NCBI RefSeq assembly: GCF_000369805.1
Contig: NZ_KB850224.1
Span: 3,452,460 to 3,516,459, forward strand
DNA from: Acinetobacter sp. NIPH 2100
GTDB lineage: Bacteria > Pseudomonadota > Gammaproteobacteria > Pseudomonadales > Moraxellaceae
Length of the DNA stretch: 64,000 bases
Direction of reading: 5' to 3'
The notes beneath the pieces were generated by a model. It worked only from the letters and a program-made list of their open reading frames with translations, did not search any database and had not been told where the DNA came from. A program made the translations under genes and the position numbers. Positions 56,313-64,000 of this stretch are shown here, one piece after another. Within the stretch, counting starts at the first letter, position 1. Every line of letters starts with the position of its first letter.

Positions 56313-58358
56313 ATGACATCAGTTCAGCAATTACAAGGCGTTGGTGCTGCCGCAGCGACCCTATTAGAAAAGCTTCATATTTTTAGCACGGATGATTTGT
56401 TATTCCATCTTCCCCGTGACTATGAAGATCGTAGCACTATTATTCCAATGAATCAGCTGATCGTTGGACGAAGTTATTTACTCGAAGGTGAAGTACGGTC
56501 TGTGGATTTCCCGCCTGGGAAAAAGAAATCTCTTGCCGCCTTAGTGCAAGACGATTTTGGCAAAGTGACTTTGCGCTTTTACCACATTTATAAGGGACTG
56601 ACTGATCGCATCAAGATAGGGCAACAACTGCGAATTTTTGGTGAAGTTCGAGTGGGTGCACGTGGTTTAGAGCTTTATCATCCTGAAATTCAAGTGATCC
56701 AGCAACACACGCCTTTACCCAAAACGCAACTTACTGCGATTTACCCGAGTACCGAGGGTCTGACCCAACCCAAGCTACGCGAATATGTGCGCCAAGCCTT
56801 GCAGCATCATAGTGATGACTTACCTGAATTACTGCCTAGTAAGTACAGCAATGGTTATGAGCTTAAACAAGCCTTGCATTACATTCATGAACCGCCGACT
56901 GATGCCAACATGCTACAGCTCAATCAAGGTTCTCATCCAGCGCAACAACGTCTGATTTTTGAAGAACTGGTCGCACATCAAATTAGTTTATTAACACGTC
57001 GTGCTTATATTCGCCAGATTGCTGCGCCACGCTTTAGCAGCAGTAAAGTACTCGTGAAGAAGCTATTAGAAGGCTTGCCTTTCCAAATGACCAACGCACA
57101 AAAGCGTGTATCCAAAGAAATCTTGCAGGATCTTAAACAAGATCAACCGATGTTACGCTTGGTACAAGGCGATGTAGGCGCTGGTAAAACCTTAGTGGCC
57201 GCAGTTGCGGCTTGTCACGCCCTAGAGGCAGATTGGCAAGTGGCACTTATGGCACCAACTGAAATTTTAGCTGAACAGCATTATTTAAACTTTAAACGTT
57301 GGTTTGAGCCTTTGGGCATTCAGGTTGCATGGCTTTCTGGCAAACAAAAAGGTAAAGCCAGAACTCTAGCGGAACAACAAATCAAAGAAGGTCATGCTCA
57401 ACTGATTGTAGGTACCCATGCGCTATTTCAAGATACGGTTGGATTTTCCAAACTAGGCTTGGTCATTATTGACGAACAACACCGTTTCGGGGTCGATCAA
57501 CGCCTTGCTTTACGCAACAAAGGGGCTGATCAATTTACCCCGCATCAATTGGTGATGACGGCAACCCCTATTCCTCGTACTTTAGCCATGAGTGCCTATG
57601 GTGATTTGGATACTTCTATTATTGATGAGTTGCCGCCTGGACGAACGCCAATTCAGACGGTAACAATCCCACTTGAGCGTCGTGAACAGGTACTGCAACG
57701 TATTGCCAGCAACTGCCGCGAAGGCAAGCAAGCCTATTGGGTGTGTACCTTAGTGGAACAATCCGAAACGCTGGATGCACAAGCTGCAGAAGCTACGTAC
57801 CAAGAGATTAAAGATCGCTTTCCAGACATCAATATTGGTCTGGTACATGGCAAGATGAAAGCAGATGAGAAACAAGCCGTCATGCAAGCGTTTAAGGACA
57901 ATCAATCACAGCTTTTGATTGCCACCACGGTGATTGAAGTTGGAGTCGATGTACCGAATGCGTCTATTATGGTGATTGAAAATGCGGAACGTTTAGGATT
58001 ATCGCAACTGCATCAGCTTCGTGGTCGTGTGGGTCGTGGTGCCACCGCCAGTTTCTGTGCCTTACTCTATAAAACACCTTTATCACAAAATGGTCAGGAA
58101 CGCCTTTCGATTCTCCGTGAAAGTAATGATGGTTTCATCATTGCAGAAAAAGATTTAGAAATACGTGGTCCTGGCGAGTTGTTAGGTACCAAGCAAACGG
58201 GGGATATGGGCTTCCGTGTCGCACGCTTAGAACGCGATGATCATTTACTCACACAAGCGCATTACGTCGCTGAACAAATTTTAAAAGACTATCCACAACA
58301 TGCGGAAGGATTATTAAAACGCTGGCTGCCTGAAGCACCAAGATATGCCTATGTTTAA
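56313..58358 (+). CDS. recG: ATP-dependent DNA helicase RecG
   Basis: 681 residues. N-terminal wedge domain (about 55-145), Walker A GDVGAGKT near 290, DEQH box (IIDEQHRFGVDQR) near 390, motif III-like VMTATPIPRTLAM near 420 and motif VI region QLHQLRGRVGRGA near 575. Reverses stalled replication forks and resolves branched DNA. Confidence 0.97.
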   Translation: MTSVQQLQGVGAAAATLLEKLHIFSTDDLLFHLPRDYEDRSTIIPMNQLIVGRSYLLEGEVRSVDFPPGKKKSLAALVQDDFGKVTLRFYHIYKGLTDRIKIGQQLRIFGEVRVGARGLELYHPEIQVIQQHTPLPKTQLTAIYPSTEGLTQPKLREYVRQALQHHSDDLPELLPSKYSNGYELKQALHYIHEPPTDANMLQLNQGSHPAQQRLIFEELVAHQISLLTRRAYIRQIAAPRFSSSKVLVKKLLEGLPFQMTNAQKRVSKEILQDLKQDQPMLRLVQGDVGAGKTLVAAVAACHALEADWQVALMAPTEILAEQHYLNFKRWFEPLGIQVAWLSGKQKGKARTLAEQQIKEGHAQLIVGTHALFQDTVGFSKLGLVIIDEQHRFGVDQRLALRNKGADQFTPHQLVMTATPIPRTLAMSAYGDLDTSIIDELPPGRTPIQTVTIPLERREQVLQRIASNCREGKQAYWVCTLVEQSETLDAQAAEATYQEIKDRFPDINIGLVHGKMKADEKQAVMQAFKDNQSQLLIATTVIEVGVDVPNASIMVIENAERLGLSQLHQLRGRVGRGATASFCALLYKTPLSQNGQERLSILRESNDGFIIAEKDLEIRGPGELLGTKQTGDMGFRVARLERDDHLLTQAHYVAEQILKDYPQHAEGLLKRWLPEAPRYAYV

Positions 58359-59034
58359 ACGACTTGGCACATCAGCACAGCAGCTGTTTGATTATTTTAC
58401 GCCTTGCAGTCTCTGTGACATCGGCATGAAACGGCAGTTCGGCCTTTGTCACAGTTGTTGGCAACAACTACCGTGGCTGAAACAAGGCATCGAACGCAAT
58501 CAGCAACACGTCTTCGTCGCCTGTCATTATCAATACCCGATTGACCGTATTATTCAACAATTCAAATATGAGCAAAAACTGCATCATCAAAGGCTATTAA
58601 ATGGCTTGTTACTGCAGCTCAAACTTCCTAAAGTGCATGCGATTGTACCTATGCCCATTTCGGTTGATCGTCTAACCGAACGTGGTTTTAATCAGGCCCT
58701 GCTTTTGGCCAAATCACTCAGCACACACTTAAATGTTCCGGTGTGGCAACCTGTACAACGCTTGGCACAGCATTCACAAAAAGGCCTGTCACGTTTGGAA
58801 CGGCTTGAAGATATAGAACAACAATTTGTCGCTGCACCACCCAACCCGATTCGTTACCGCAAAGTGTTAATTGTCGATGATGTACTCACGACTGGCAGTT
58901 CAATTACGGCACTATCCAAAGTCTTGGAACAACTCGGCTGCCAACAAATCTACAGTGTCTGCGTAGCAGCCGCACAAAATCCATCAATCAATTCATTCGA
59001 TTTTGCTGACACCACGGAATCACAACCTCTTTAG
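58345..59034 (+). CDS. comF: ComF-family phosphoribosyltransferase-like protein
   Basis: 229 residues; N-terminal Zn-type cysteines CSLCDIG and CHSCW, then the PRPP-binding motif VLIVDDVLTTGSSITAL near 175. Associated with DNA uptake and competence in many bacteria; Acinetobacter are naturally competent. Overlaps the recG end by 14 bases (ATG 58345 or 58351). Confidence 0.88.
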   Translation: MPMFKRLGTSAQQLFDYFTPCSLCDIGMKRQFGLCHSCWQQLPWLKQGIERNQQHVFVACHYQYPIDRIIQQFKYEQKLHHQRLLNGLLLQLKLPKVHAIVPMPISVDRLTERGFNQALLLAKSLSTHLNVPVWQPVQRLAQHSQKGLSRLERLEDIEQQFVAAPPNPIRYRKVLIVDDVLTTGSSITALSKVLEQLGCQQIYSVCVAAAQNPSINSFDFADTTESQPL

Positions 59035-59383
59035 TCAACGGGGCTAATAAAGTGGATTGATCATCGAGTTCAATCCATTTCATTTCCGCAATTTCCGCTG
59101 CAATTTGTGGCGTCTGTTTTAGTTCAACCGCATAGACATAACTCACCAAGACATGATCAGGTTCATTCGCGGCAGCAGTCTCAAACTGACCAATGAATTG
59201 CGTCAGCTCACATTCACAGCCAATTTCTTCCAAAATTTCACGTTGCATCGTGACTTCAGGCGCTTCGTCAACTTCGAGCTTGCCACCCACTTGCATAAAT
59301 GCCTGCGTATTTTGCTTACGTACTAACAGCAATTGGTTTTTTTTATTTAAAATGACGGCAGCTGCCACAGTGATGGTTTTCAC
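58988..59383 (-). CDS. NUDIX hydrolase
   Basis: 131 residues. Nudix box GKLEVDEAPEVTMQREILEEIG (near 35-56) with the canonical GX5EX7REUXEEXGU spacing, all four acidic residues present. Its 3' end overlaps that of comF by 47 bp tail to tail. Nucleotide substrate unknown. Confidence 0.9.
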   Translation of the reverse strand: MKTITVAAAVILNKKNQLLLVRKQNTQAFMQVGGKLEVDEAPEVTMQREILEEIGCECELTQFIGQFETAAANEPDHVLVSYVYAVELKQTPQIAAEIAEMKWIELDDQSTLLAPLTKEVVIPWCQQNRMN

Positions 59384-59393
59384 GAATTGATCC

Positions 59394-59978
59394 TTAAGCT
59401 TGAATTTCAGCGGTCGACATCCACTTCGGTGTCACTGGTTGATAGGCCGAAAATGCGGCCAGAATATCATTAATTTGCTCAGTTACGATTAAGCGATCCA
59501 CAAAACGTTCCTGACTAAAACCGCGCTCAACCGAAGTTTGAAGCATCTTAATCAAGTCATCATAAAAACCATCAATATTTAAAAATGCACAAGGTTTTTG
59601 ATGAATCCCCAGCTGGCTCCAGGTCCATTGTTCAAAAATTTCTTCCAAGGTTCCCGCCCCACCCGGCAATGCCACAAAAGCATCAGATAGATCAGCCATT
59701 TTAGTTTTACGTTCATGCATATTATTCACAATATGCAATTCAGTTAAACCAGTGTGAGCCAGCTCTCGATCAACCAAAGCACTTGGAATGACCCCAATCA
59801 CTCGTCCACCCGCCCGCAAGGCACTATCCGCCACCACACCCATTAGCCCCGAACGACCACCACCATACACCAAGGTTTTACCCTGTGCTGCAATTGCCTG
59901 ACCTGTTGCCTGCGCCATTTGCTGATAAATGGGATCATTACCGAAAGAAGAACCACAGAAAACACATATAGAATTCAT
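59394..59978 (-). CDS. LOG-family phosphoribohydrolase
   Basis: 194 residues of the TIGR00730 type; the two signatures are VYGGGRSGLMGVVAD near 40 and ALPGGAGTLEEIFEQWTW near 105 (PGGxGTxxE). Homologs cleave cytokinin-type nucleoside monophosphates, or act as nucleotide 5'-monophosphate phosphoribohydrolases. 10 bases upstream of the NUDIX gene, likely same transcript. Confidence 0.9.
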   Translation of the reverse strand: MNSICVFCGSSFGNDPIYQQMAQATGQAIAAQGKTLVYGGGRSGLMGVVADSALRAGGRVIGVIPSALVDRELAHTGLTELHIVNNMHERKTKMADLSDAFVALPGGAGTLEEIFEQWTWSQLGIHQKPCAFLNIDGFYDDLIKMLQTSVERGFSQERFVDRLIVTEQINDILAAFSAYQPVTPKWMSTAEIQA

Positions 59979-60099
59979 ACAATTAAAACCGTTTTATATA
60001 ACTGTCATGCTGATAAAGTAGGCTATGTAACAAGATTTTTGAGAAAATAGCGTTTAGGCAAGTGTTTTTCGTTTCATCCTTGTCTAAAATACACGCTGC

Positions 60100-60120
60100 T
60101 TTTCGGTAAAAGGCCGAAAA
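60100..60120 (+). promoter_or_regulatory. Hairpin in the CorA-gene leader
   Basis: TTTTCGG / CCGAAAA, 7 of 7 bp with a 7-base loop, 29 bases before the start codon. A TAAAAT at 60085-60090 may be the -10. Possible leader structure; no known Mg2+ riboswitch form is recognised. Confidence 0.4.
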
Positions 60121-60149
60121 TTTACATCGACTGCGCGAGGAAAAAAGAC

Positions 60150-61163
60150 ATGCTTGAAGCCTTTTATGCCACAGAGCGCGGTAGTCTAGAAGATGCAACC
60201 ATTAACGGAAGTTTTGATCTCCATCCCGAACTGGTTTGGATTGATCTCATCGCTCCATCCCAAGAAGAACAACAATGGGTCTTGGATGCCTATGAGCAAA
60301 ACTTACCGACCTTAAAATCACTTGAAGACATTTCCTCATCTGCACGATTTTACCGTGATGATGATGGAATTTTGCATATCAGCACCTATTTTTTAACAAA
60401 GAATAAAAATTATCAAGTCGATGGCGATGCAGACGACTCTTTACCCATGTTGGCCATGGTACAAACGGTTGCATTTATTTTGCATAAAGATCGCTTGTTC
60501 ACCATGCGTGGTGAAAAGCTAGTCGCATTCCGTGCCTTCCGTGCCCGCGCTCGTCGTAATGACTATGATATGGACTATAAAGATCCAACCTGGATCTTGC
60601 TCGGTTTACTTGAAGCAAAACTGGATGAGCTTGCGGATATCTTGGAAGATATCCACAAGGACTTGGAACGATATTCCACAGAAGTTCTGAATAACCATCA
60701 TCGCGAGAAAATTTTAGATCTAGATGACATGATTACGCGCTTAGCCCAACAAGAAGATATGCTGGGAAAGGCACAACTCTGTTTAATTGATTTACGTCGT
60801 GTATTGACCTTTTTAGCACGCCCACGCGCATTGGGCAGTCATATTTATGATGCTGACATTCGCGAGTTGAGTGAGGATGTTCGCTCGTTGGTCGAACATG
60901 ATGCCTTCTTATTCCAAAAAGTACGATTCTTGCTGGATACCACCTCTGGATTTATTAACACCGAACAGAACGATACCATTCGTCGATTCTCGATTTTACC
61001 AAGCATGCTTGCGCCACCGATGCTGATTGCCAGTATTTATGGGATGAATACCGATGTGCTACCTTTTGCGCATGGCAGCTTAAGTTTTTGGATTGTCATT
61101 GGTATTTTGATGGCGTTCTTAGTATTGCCCATGTTTTACTTCCGTTGGAAGAAATGGATCTAA
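60150..61163 (+). CDS. CorA-family Mg2+/divalent cation transporter
   Basis: 337 residues. Cytosolic funnel domain (about 1-270) followed by two C-terminal transmembrane helices, with the selectivity motif GMN in IYGMNTDVLPFAHG at the pore mouth, the last helix ending in a basic RWKKW. Pentameric channel in the inner membrane. GAGGA lies upstream of the ATG. CorA and ZntB homologs differ little in the motif, so Mg2+ versus Zn2+ specificity is open. Confidence 0.9.
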   Translation: MLEAFYATERGSLEDATINGSFDLHPELVWIDLIAPSQEEQQWVLDAYEQNLPTLKSLEDISSSARFYRDDDGILHISTYFLTKNKNYQVDGDADDSLPMLAMVQTVAFILHKDRLFTMRGEKLVAFRAFRARARRNDYDMDYKDPTWILLGLLEAKLDELADILEDIHKDLERYSTEVLNNHHREKILDLDDMITRLAQQEDMLGKAQLCLIDLRRVLTFLARPRALGSHIYDADIRELSEDVRSLVEHDAFLFQKVRFLLDTTSGFINTEQNDTIRRFSILPSMLAPPMLIASIYGMNTDVLPFAHGSLSFWIVIGILMAFLVLPMFYFRWKKWI

Positions 61164-61192
61164 TAAAAAAGCACCTTACGGTGCTTTTTTAT
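61163..61192. terminator. Bidirectional terminator
   Basis: Stem ATAAAAAAGCACC / GGTGCTTTTTTAT with a TTAC loop between the convergent corA-family gene and the mla operon. Confidence 0.95.
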
Positions 61193-61207
61193 ATCGACAA
61201 GATTTCA

Positions 61208-61495
61208 TCAAATCAATTTCAAATCATCTTGTAAATGGCAGGCTTGGATAATCTTCAGCATTTTTTCAGACACATTTTTAAAATGCAGCCCCTTATTTTC
61301 AGGTGTTTGACGCAACCATTGCACCAAGACCGCCAAAGATAAGGTATTACCCTGTTCAAGCTGAGCCAAATCCACAACCAAAGGAAAATCCTTATGTTGT
61401 CGTATATGCTTCAAACCTGCCTGATAAATCTGTTCTGCATTGGCAAAGTTAATCGTTTTTGAAACGACCAACTGCTGATCAATATACTGAATCAC
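61208..61495 (-). CDS. mlaB: STAS-domain protein, MlaB-like
   Basis: 95 residues; STAS fold, conserved LVVDLAQLEQGNTLSLAVLVQWLRQT (near 38-63, with the Thr/Ser of the nucleotide-binding loop). Cytosolic subunit that stabilises the MlaFE complex. Last gene of the operon. Confidence 0.85.
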   Translation of the reverse strand: MIQYIDQQLVVSKTINFANAEQIYQAGLKHIRQHKDFPLVVDLAQLEQGNTLSLAVLVQWLRQTPENKGLHFKNVSEKMLKIIQACHLQDDLKLI

Positions 61496-61506
61496 CCGTC
61501 ACCTAC

Positions 61507-62139
61507 TTATTTTTTGCTGGTTGCAGCATCTGCATCTGGTTTAAAGGTTGCAATCGCTTTATTGATGTCGCCACCATTACGCTGAACGGTCGCAGCAAAC
61601 TGGTTACGGAATTGCAAACCAAGATCAATACCAGAAACATTGATATTACGTACTTTCCACTGATCGCCCTTGTCAGTTAGCTGGAACGATACAGGGATTT
61701 TTTCGCCATTATGTATAAAGTCCAATGTTACCACTGGGTTCTTGCTGTTGGTCGATTTGAAAGGACGCATGGTGTAGCTTTCATTGGTATATTTCGCGAA
61801 AGCACCACCGTAGTTTTCAATAATCACGGCACGGAAGTTCTGCTCAAACTGAGCACGTTGTGCAGCAGTCGTATATTGATTATTCGCATATGTACCGAGC
61901 ACAATACGTGTAAATGCCTGCGAATCTACATACGGATCAAGGTTTTGACGAATAATAGTTCTTACTAAAGCAGGGTTATTCTGTAATTTAGCGTTGTCTG
62001 CTTTTAAACGTGTAATTAAGCCATCAGCCACACGTTTAACAAAATCAGGTGGGGTCTCTGTTGGTGCTGCAAATGCCGCACTTGCAAGCATTGTTGATAA
62101 TACGCTTGCTGTTAGAGTTTGTTTCAATAATGTGTTCAC
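61507..62139 (-). CDS. mlaC: Periplasmic phospholipid-binding protein MlaC
   Basis: 210 residues; signal peptide ending AFAAPTETP, then the MlaC/Ttg2D domain with VRTIIRQNLDPYVDSQAFTR and FRAVIIENYGGAFAKY. Ferries phospholipid between outer-membrane MlaA and the inner-membrane complex. Confidence 0.95.
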   Translation of the reverse strand: MNTLLKQTLTASVLSTMLASAAFAAPTETPPDFVKRVADGLITRLKADNAKLQNNPALVRTIIRQNLDPYVDSQAFTRIVLGTYANNQYTTAAQRAQFEQNFRAVIIENYGGAFAKYTNESYTMRPFKSTNSKNPVVTLDFIHNGEKIPVSFQLTDKGDQWKVRNINVSGIDLGLQFRNQFAATVQRNGGDINKAIATFKPDADAATSKK

Positions 62140-62158
62140 TTCAATCTCCTAACCTGAA

Positions 62159-62836
62159 TTACTCAACAAAAGAAGGTTCTGCTTCTGCCGTAGCTGGCTG
62201 AGAAGCAGGACTCTCTGCAGAGGTTGAGCTCGATGTGGCTTTACCCGCACCACCAGTAATAAACTTACTGATTAAATCTTCTAAATCCATTGTACCTTGG
62301 GTATTTGAAACGACGTCACCACGTTTAAGGTAATTCACACCACCACCTGGAACAACTTTCAAATATTTCTCACCCAAAAGACCATTGGTTGCAACCATTA
62401 TATAAGCATCTTCATCCAAACTTGTGATGGATGTCATGTTACTGATAAGTTGCTGTTCCATTTCTTTTTGTTTCGCAGTATCAGCCTGTTGATAATCAGA
62501 GCTATAGCGCAATTCTTCAAGCGCATTCTTTTGCACTTCTTTGAGTTGCTCAGGACTAAAGCTGGTTAATTTACCATCCAGATCAAATTTAACGGTTGCT
62601 AAACGCGTTACAGGATCCAGCGTGATTGATTCAACACGGCCAATGGTCACACCACTCATGGTCACTTTCGCACGCGACTTTAAACCATTTACGTTATCAA
62701 ACTGCGCTGTCATGCTGTAGCTATCACGTAAATTCGTACCGACTAAACCACTAACTTTCATTGCAAGAAAAAATAGAGCGATACCGAAGATAATGACAAA
62801 AATACCTACGGCCAGCTCACTAGTACGTGATTTCAT
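62159..62836 (-). CDS. mlaD: MCE-domain protein MlaD
   Basis: 225 residues; an N-terminal transmembrane helix, an MCE domain (about 35-160, VNGLKSRAKVTMSGVTIGRV and LLGEKYLKV), and a low-complexity Ser/Ala/Glu-rich C-terminus. Hexameric ring in the periplasm; contact for MlaC. A 60-residue insert with many Gln/Lys follows VKFDLDG, as in other Acinetobacter MlaD. Confidence 0.94.
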   Translation of the reverse strand: MKSRTSELAVGIFVIIFGIALFFLAMKVSGLVGTNLRDSYSMTAQFDNVNGLKSRAKVTMSGVTIGRVESITLDPVTRLATVKFDLDGKLTSFSPEQLKEVQKNALEELRYSSDYQQADTAKQKEMEQQLISNMTSITSLDEDAYIMVATNGLLGEKYLKVVPGGGVNYLKRGDVVSNTQGTMDLEDLISKFITGGAGKATSSSTSAESPASQPATAEAEPSFVE

Positions 62837-63615
62837 TAAATCCCTCCGAACATGACCGCAGTCAACACGAAATCAAAACCTAATACACAAAGTGAAGAAT
62901 ATACGACCGTTCTCGTCATCGAAGTCGCAATACCTTCTGGCGTCGGATCACAAGCATAACCTTGATATACCGCTACCCATGTACAAATTAAAGCAAATAC
63001 AATGCTTTTGATAATGGTGCCATTAAAGATGTCATGCCAGAATTGTACGCTGCTTTGCATACCACTCCAAAATGACCCTTCATCCGCCCCTAAAAAATCA
63101 ACGCCAACCAGTTTGCCGCCAATAATACCAATGGTTGCAAAAATCACGGTGAGCATTGGCAGGCTGACAATACCAGCCCATAAACGCGGGGCCACAATTT
63201 GGCGAAGTGGATCAACACCAATCATTTCCATACTGGCAAGTTGTTCACTCTGTTTCATGGAACCAATTTCAGCAGTTAAGGCTGAACCTGCTCGCCCAGC
63301 AAATAACAGGGCAGCAACCACAGATGCAAGTTCACGCAATAAGGTGAGTGAAATTGCGGTACCTAGCATTGCCTCACTACCAAAAGTGACCAGAATGCTA
63401 TACATCTGCAAACCAAGAACAGCACCAATGAACAGGCCTGAAACAGCAATAATCAGCAGGGACATCACCCCGACACGATACATTTGATACACAAAACGCT
63501 GAAATCCGCCTTTCGATGGCATGGCAAATAAAACTTGCAAGAGCATCAATGCCGCAGCACCAATCCCCTTTATCCGCTCAATAACGAGTCTACCTAACCA
63601 GGCAATCGCATTCAT
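62836..63615 (-). CDS. mlaE: ABC permease MlaE
   Basis: 259 residues; five or six helices with the family's EIGSMKQSEQLASMEMIGVDPLRQIVAPRLWAG (near 115-145) cytosolic loop. Stop overlaps the mlaD start by one base. Confidence 0.96.
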   Translation of the reverse strand: MNAIAWLGRLVIERIKGIGAAALMLLQVLFAMPSKGGFQRFVYQMYRVGVMSLLIIAVSGLFIGAVLGLQMYSILVTFGSEAMLGTAISLTLLRELASVVAALLFAGRAGSALTAEIGSMKQSEQLASMEMIGVDPLRQIVAPRLWAGIVSLPMLTVIFATIGIIGGKLVGVDFLGADEGSFWSGMQSSVQFWHDIFNGTIIKSIVFALICTWVAVYQGYACDPTPEGIATSMTRTVVYSSLCVLGFDFVLTAVMFGGI

Positions 63616-64000
63616 GGACGAACCTCGTTATCTAAATATGCTTGGTGAGTAAATTGATATTCCACAGGGCCTTCAATTGAACCTGTTAAAAACTGACGTA
63701 CAAATGGCGATGCATGATTTTTTAATTGTTCAGGTGAACCTTCACCCTGAATTTTGCCTTCTGCCACCACATAAATATAATCAGCAATCGATAAAGTCTC
63801 AGCAACATCATGCGAGACGATAATCGTGGTTAAATCTAAAGCATCTCGTAAAGAACGGATTAAACGGGTTAAAACGCCCATTACAATTGGATCTTGGCCT
63901 GCAAATGGCTCGTCATACATAATCAGTTCAGGATCTAAGGCAATTGCTCGTGCCAAAGCCACACGACGATTCATCCCGCCTGATAGCTCCGATGGCATTA
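63612..64000 (-). CDS. mlaF: ABC ATPase MlaF (5' part beyond window)
   Basis: C-terminal 129 codons of the gene, which is transcribed toward the left; the Met at 63998 is internal. The ABC signature LSGGMNRRVALARA, Walker B LIMYDEPFAGQDP and the H-loop VSHDV are present; Walker A is outside the window. Four-base overlap with mlaE. Energises phospholipid transport. Confidence 0.95.
   Translation of the reverse strand, partial: MPSELSGGMNRRVALARAIALDPELIMYDEPFAGQDPIVMGVLTRLIRSLRDALDLTTIIVSHDVAETLSIADYIYVVAEGKIQGEGSPEQLKNHASPFVRQFLTGSIEGPVEYQFTHQAYLDNEVRP

Noticed and set aside
1..64000. Search for prophage, insertion sequences, toxin-antitoxin or restriction genes
   Set aside because: No transposase, integrase, phage structural, methyltransferase or nuclease signature seen; ygfX is the only gene once called a toxin.

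Overview
The window is chromosomal DNA of an Acinetobacter species; the species itself is not resolved. The grounds are the AT-rich base composition, the AlmA-type alkane monooxygenase, the AdeT1/2-type solute-binding protein, and the prlC-yheV, sdhE-ygfX and mla gene groups typical of that gammaproteobacterial genus. Nearly every gene falls in a known family. I see no prophage, transposase, CRISPR array or recognisable defence island. Layout: 1-2124 is the 3' part of a very repetitive glycine-rich surface-type protein, with a 693-bp module duplicated in tandem and no visible base change over 679 bp. A porin (2494-3603) follows, then a tctCBA tripartite tricarboxylate transporter with an AbrB-family membrane protein (4020-8194). 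A minus-strand tRNA operon (Ser-Arg-Arg, 8293-8593) has a clear stable-RNA promoter. rnr, prlC, yheV and two hypothetical membrane proteins come next, then an AraC regulator flanked by two EamA/DMT exporters, with a perfect inverted repeat in the divergent promoter. On the minus strand 17654-23210 lie a fused TRAP permease, a rhombosortase, a TatT-like lipoprotein, two tandem paralogous tiny membrane proteins (the 33-aa one easy to miss), ygfX and sdhE. An acyl-CoA dehydrogenase, a DUF2059 protein, almA and a GNAT acetyltransferase lead to the ribosomal cluster. From 41323 down to 27771 the minus strand carries the complete S10-spc-alpha ribosomal protein cluster with secY and rpoA in the E. 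coli gene order. It has a strong promoter upstream of rpsJ and long hairpins at the S10/spc junction (36222-36279) and the spc/alpha junction (30618-30644), suggestive of translational feedback or attenuation. From 41551 to the end come a GATase, cystathionine beta-lyase plus HerA-like ATPase, hmp-nsrR with a perfect NsrR-type operator in front of hmp, engB, a metal-dependent hydrolase, a GltP-type symporter, tesB, plsB, an intergenic repeat, an AdeT-like protein, an NAD-dependent epimerase, recG-comF, a NUDIX hydrolase, a LOG-family protein, a CorA transporter, and the mlaFEDCB phospholipid-transport operon (mlaF runs off the end). The least explained items are the tandem-duplicated repeat protein, the two small membrane paralogs, the rhombosortase lodged between TRAP-related genes, and several regulatory dyads and leader hairpins. 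No convincing new multi-gene system is visible; these are leads of moderate strength.
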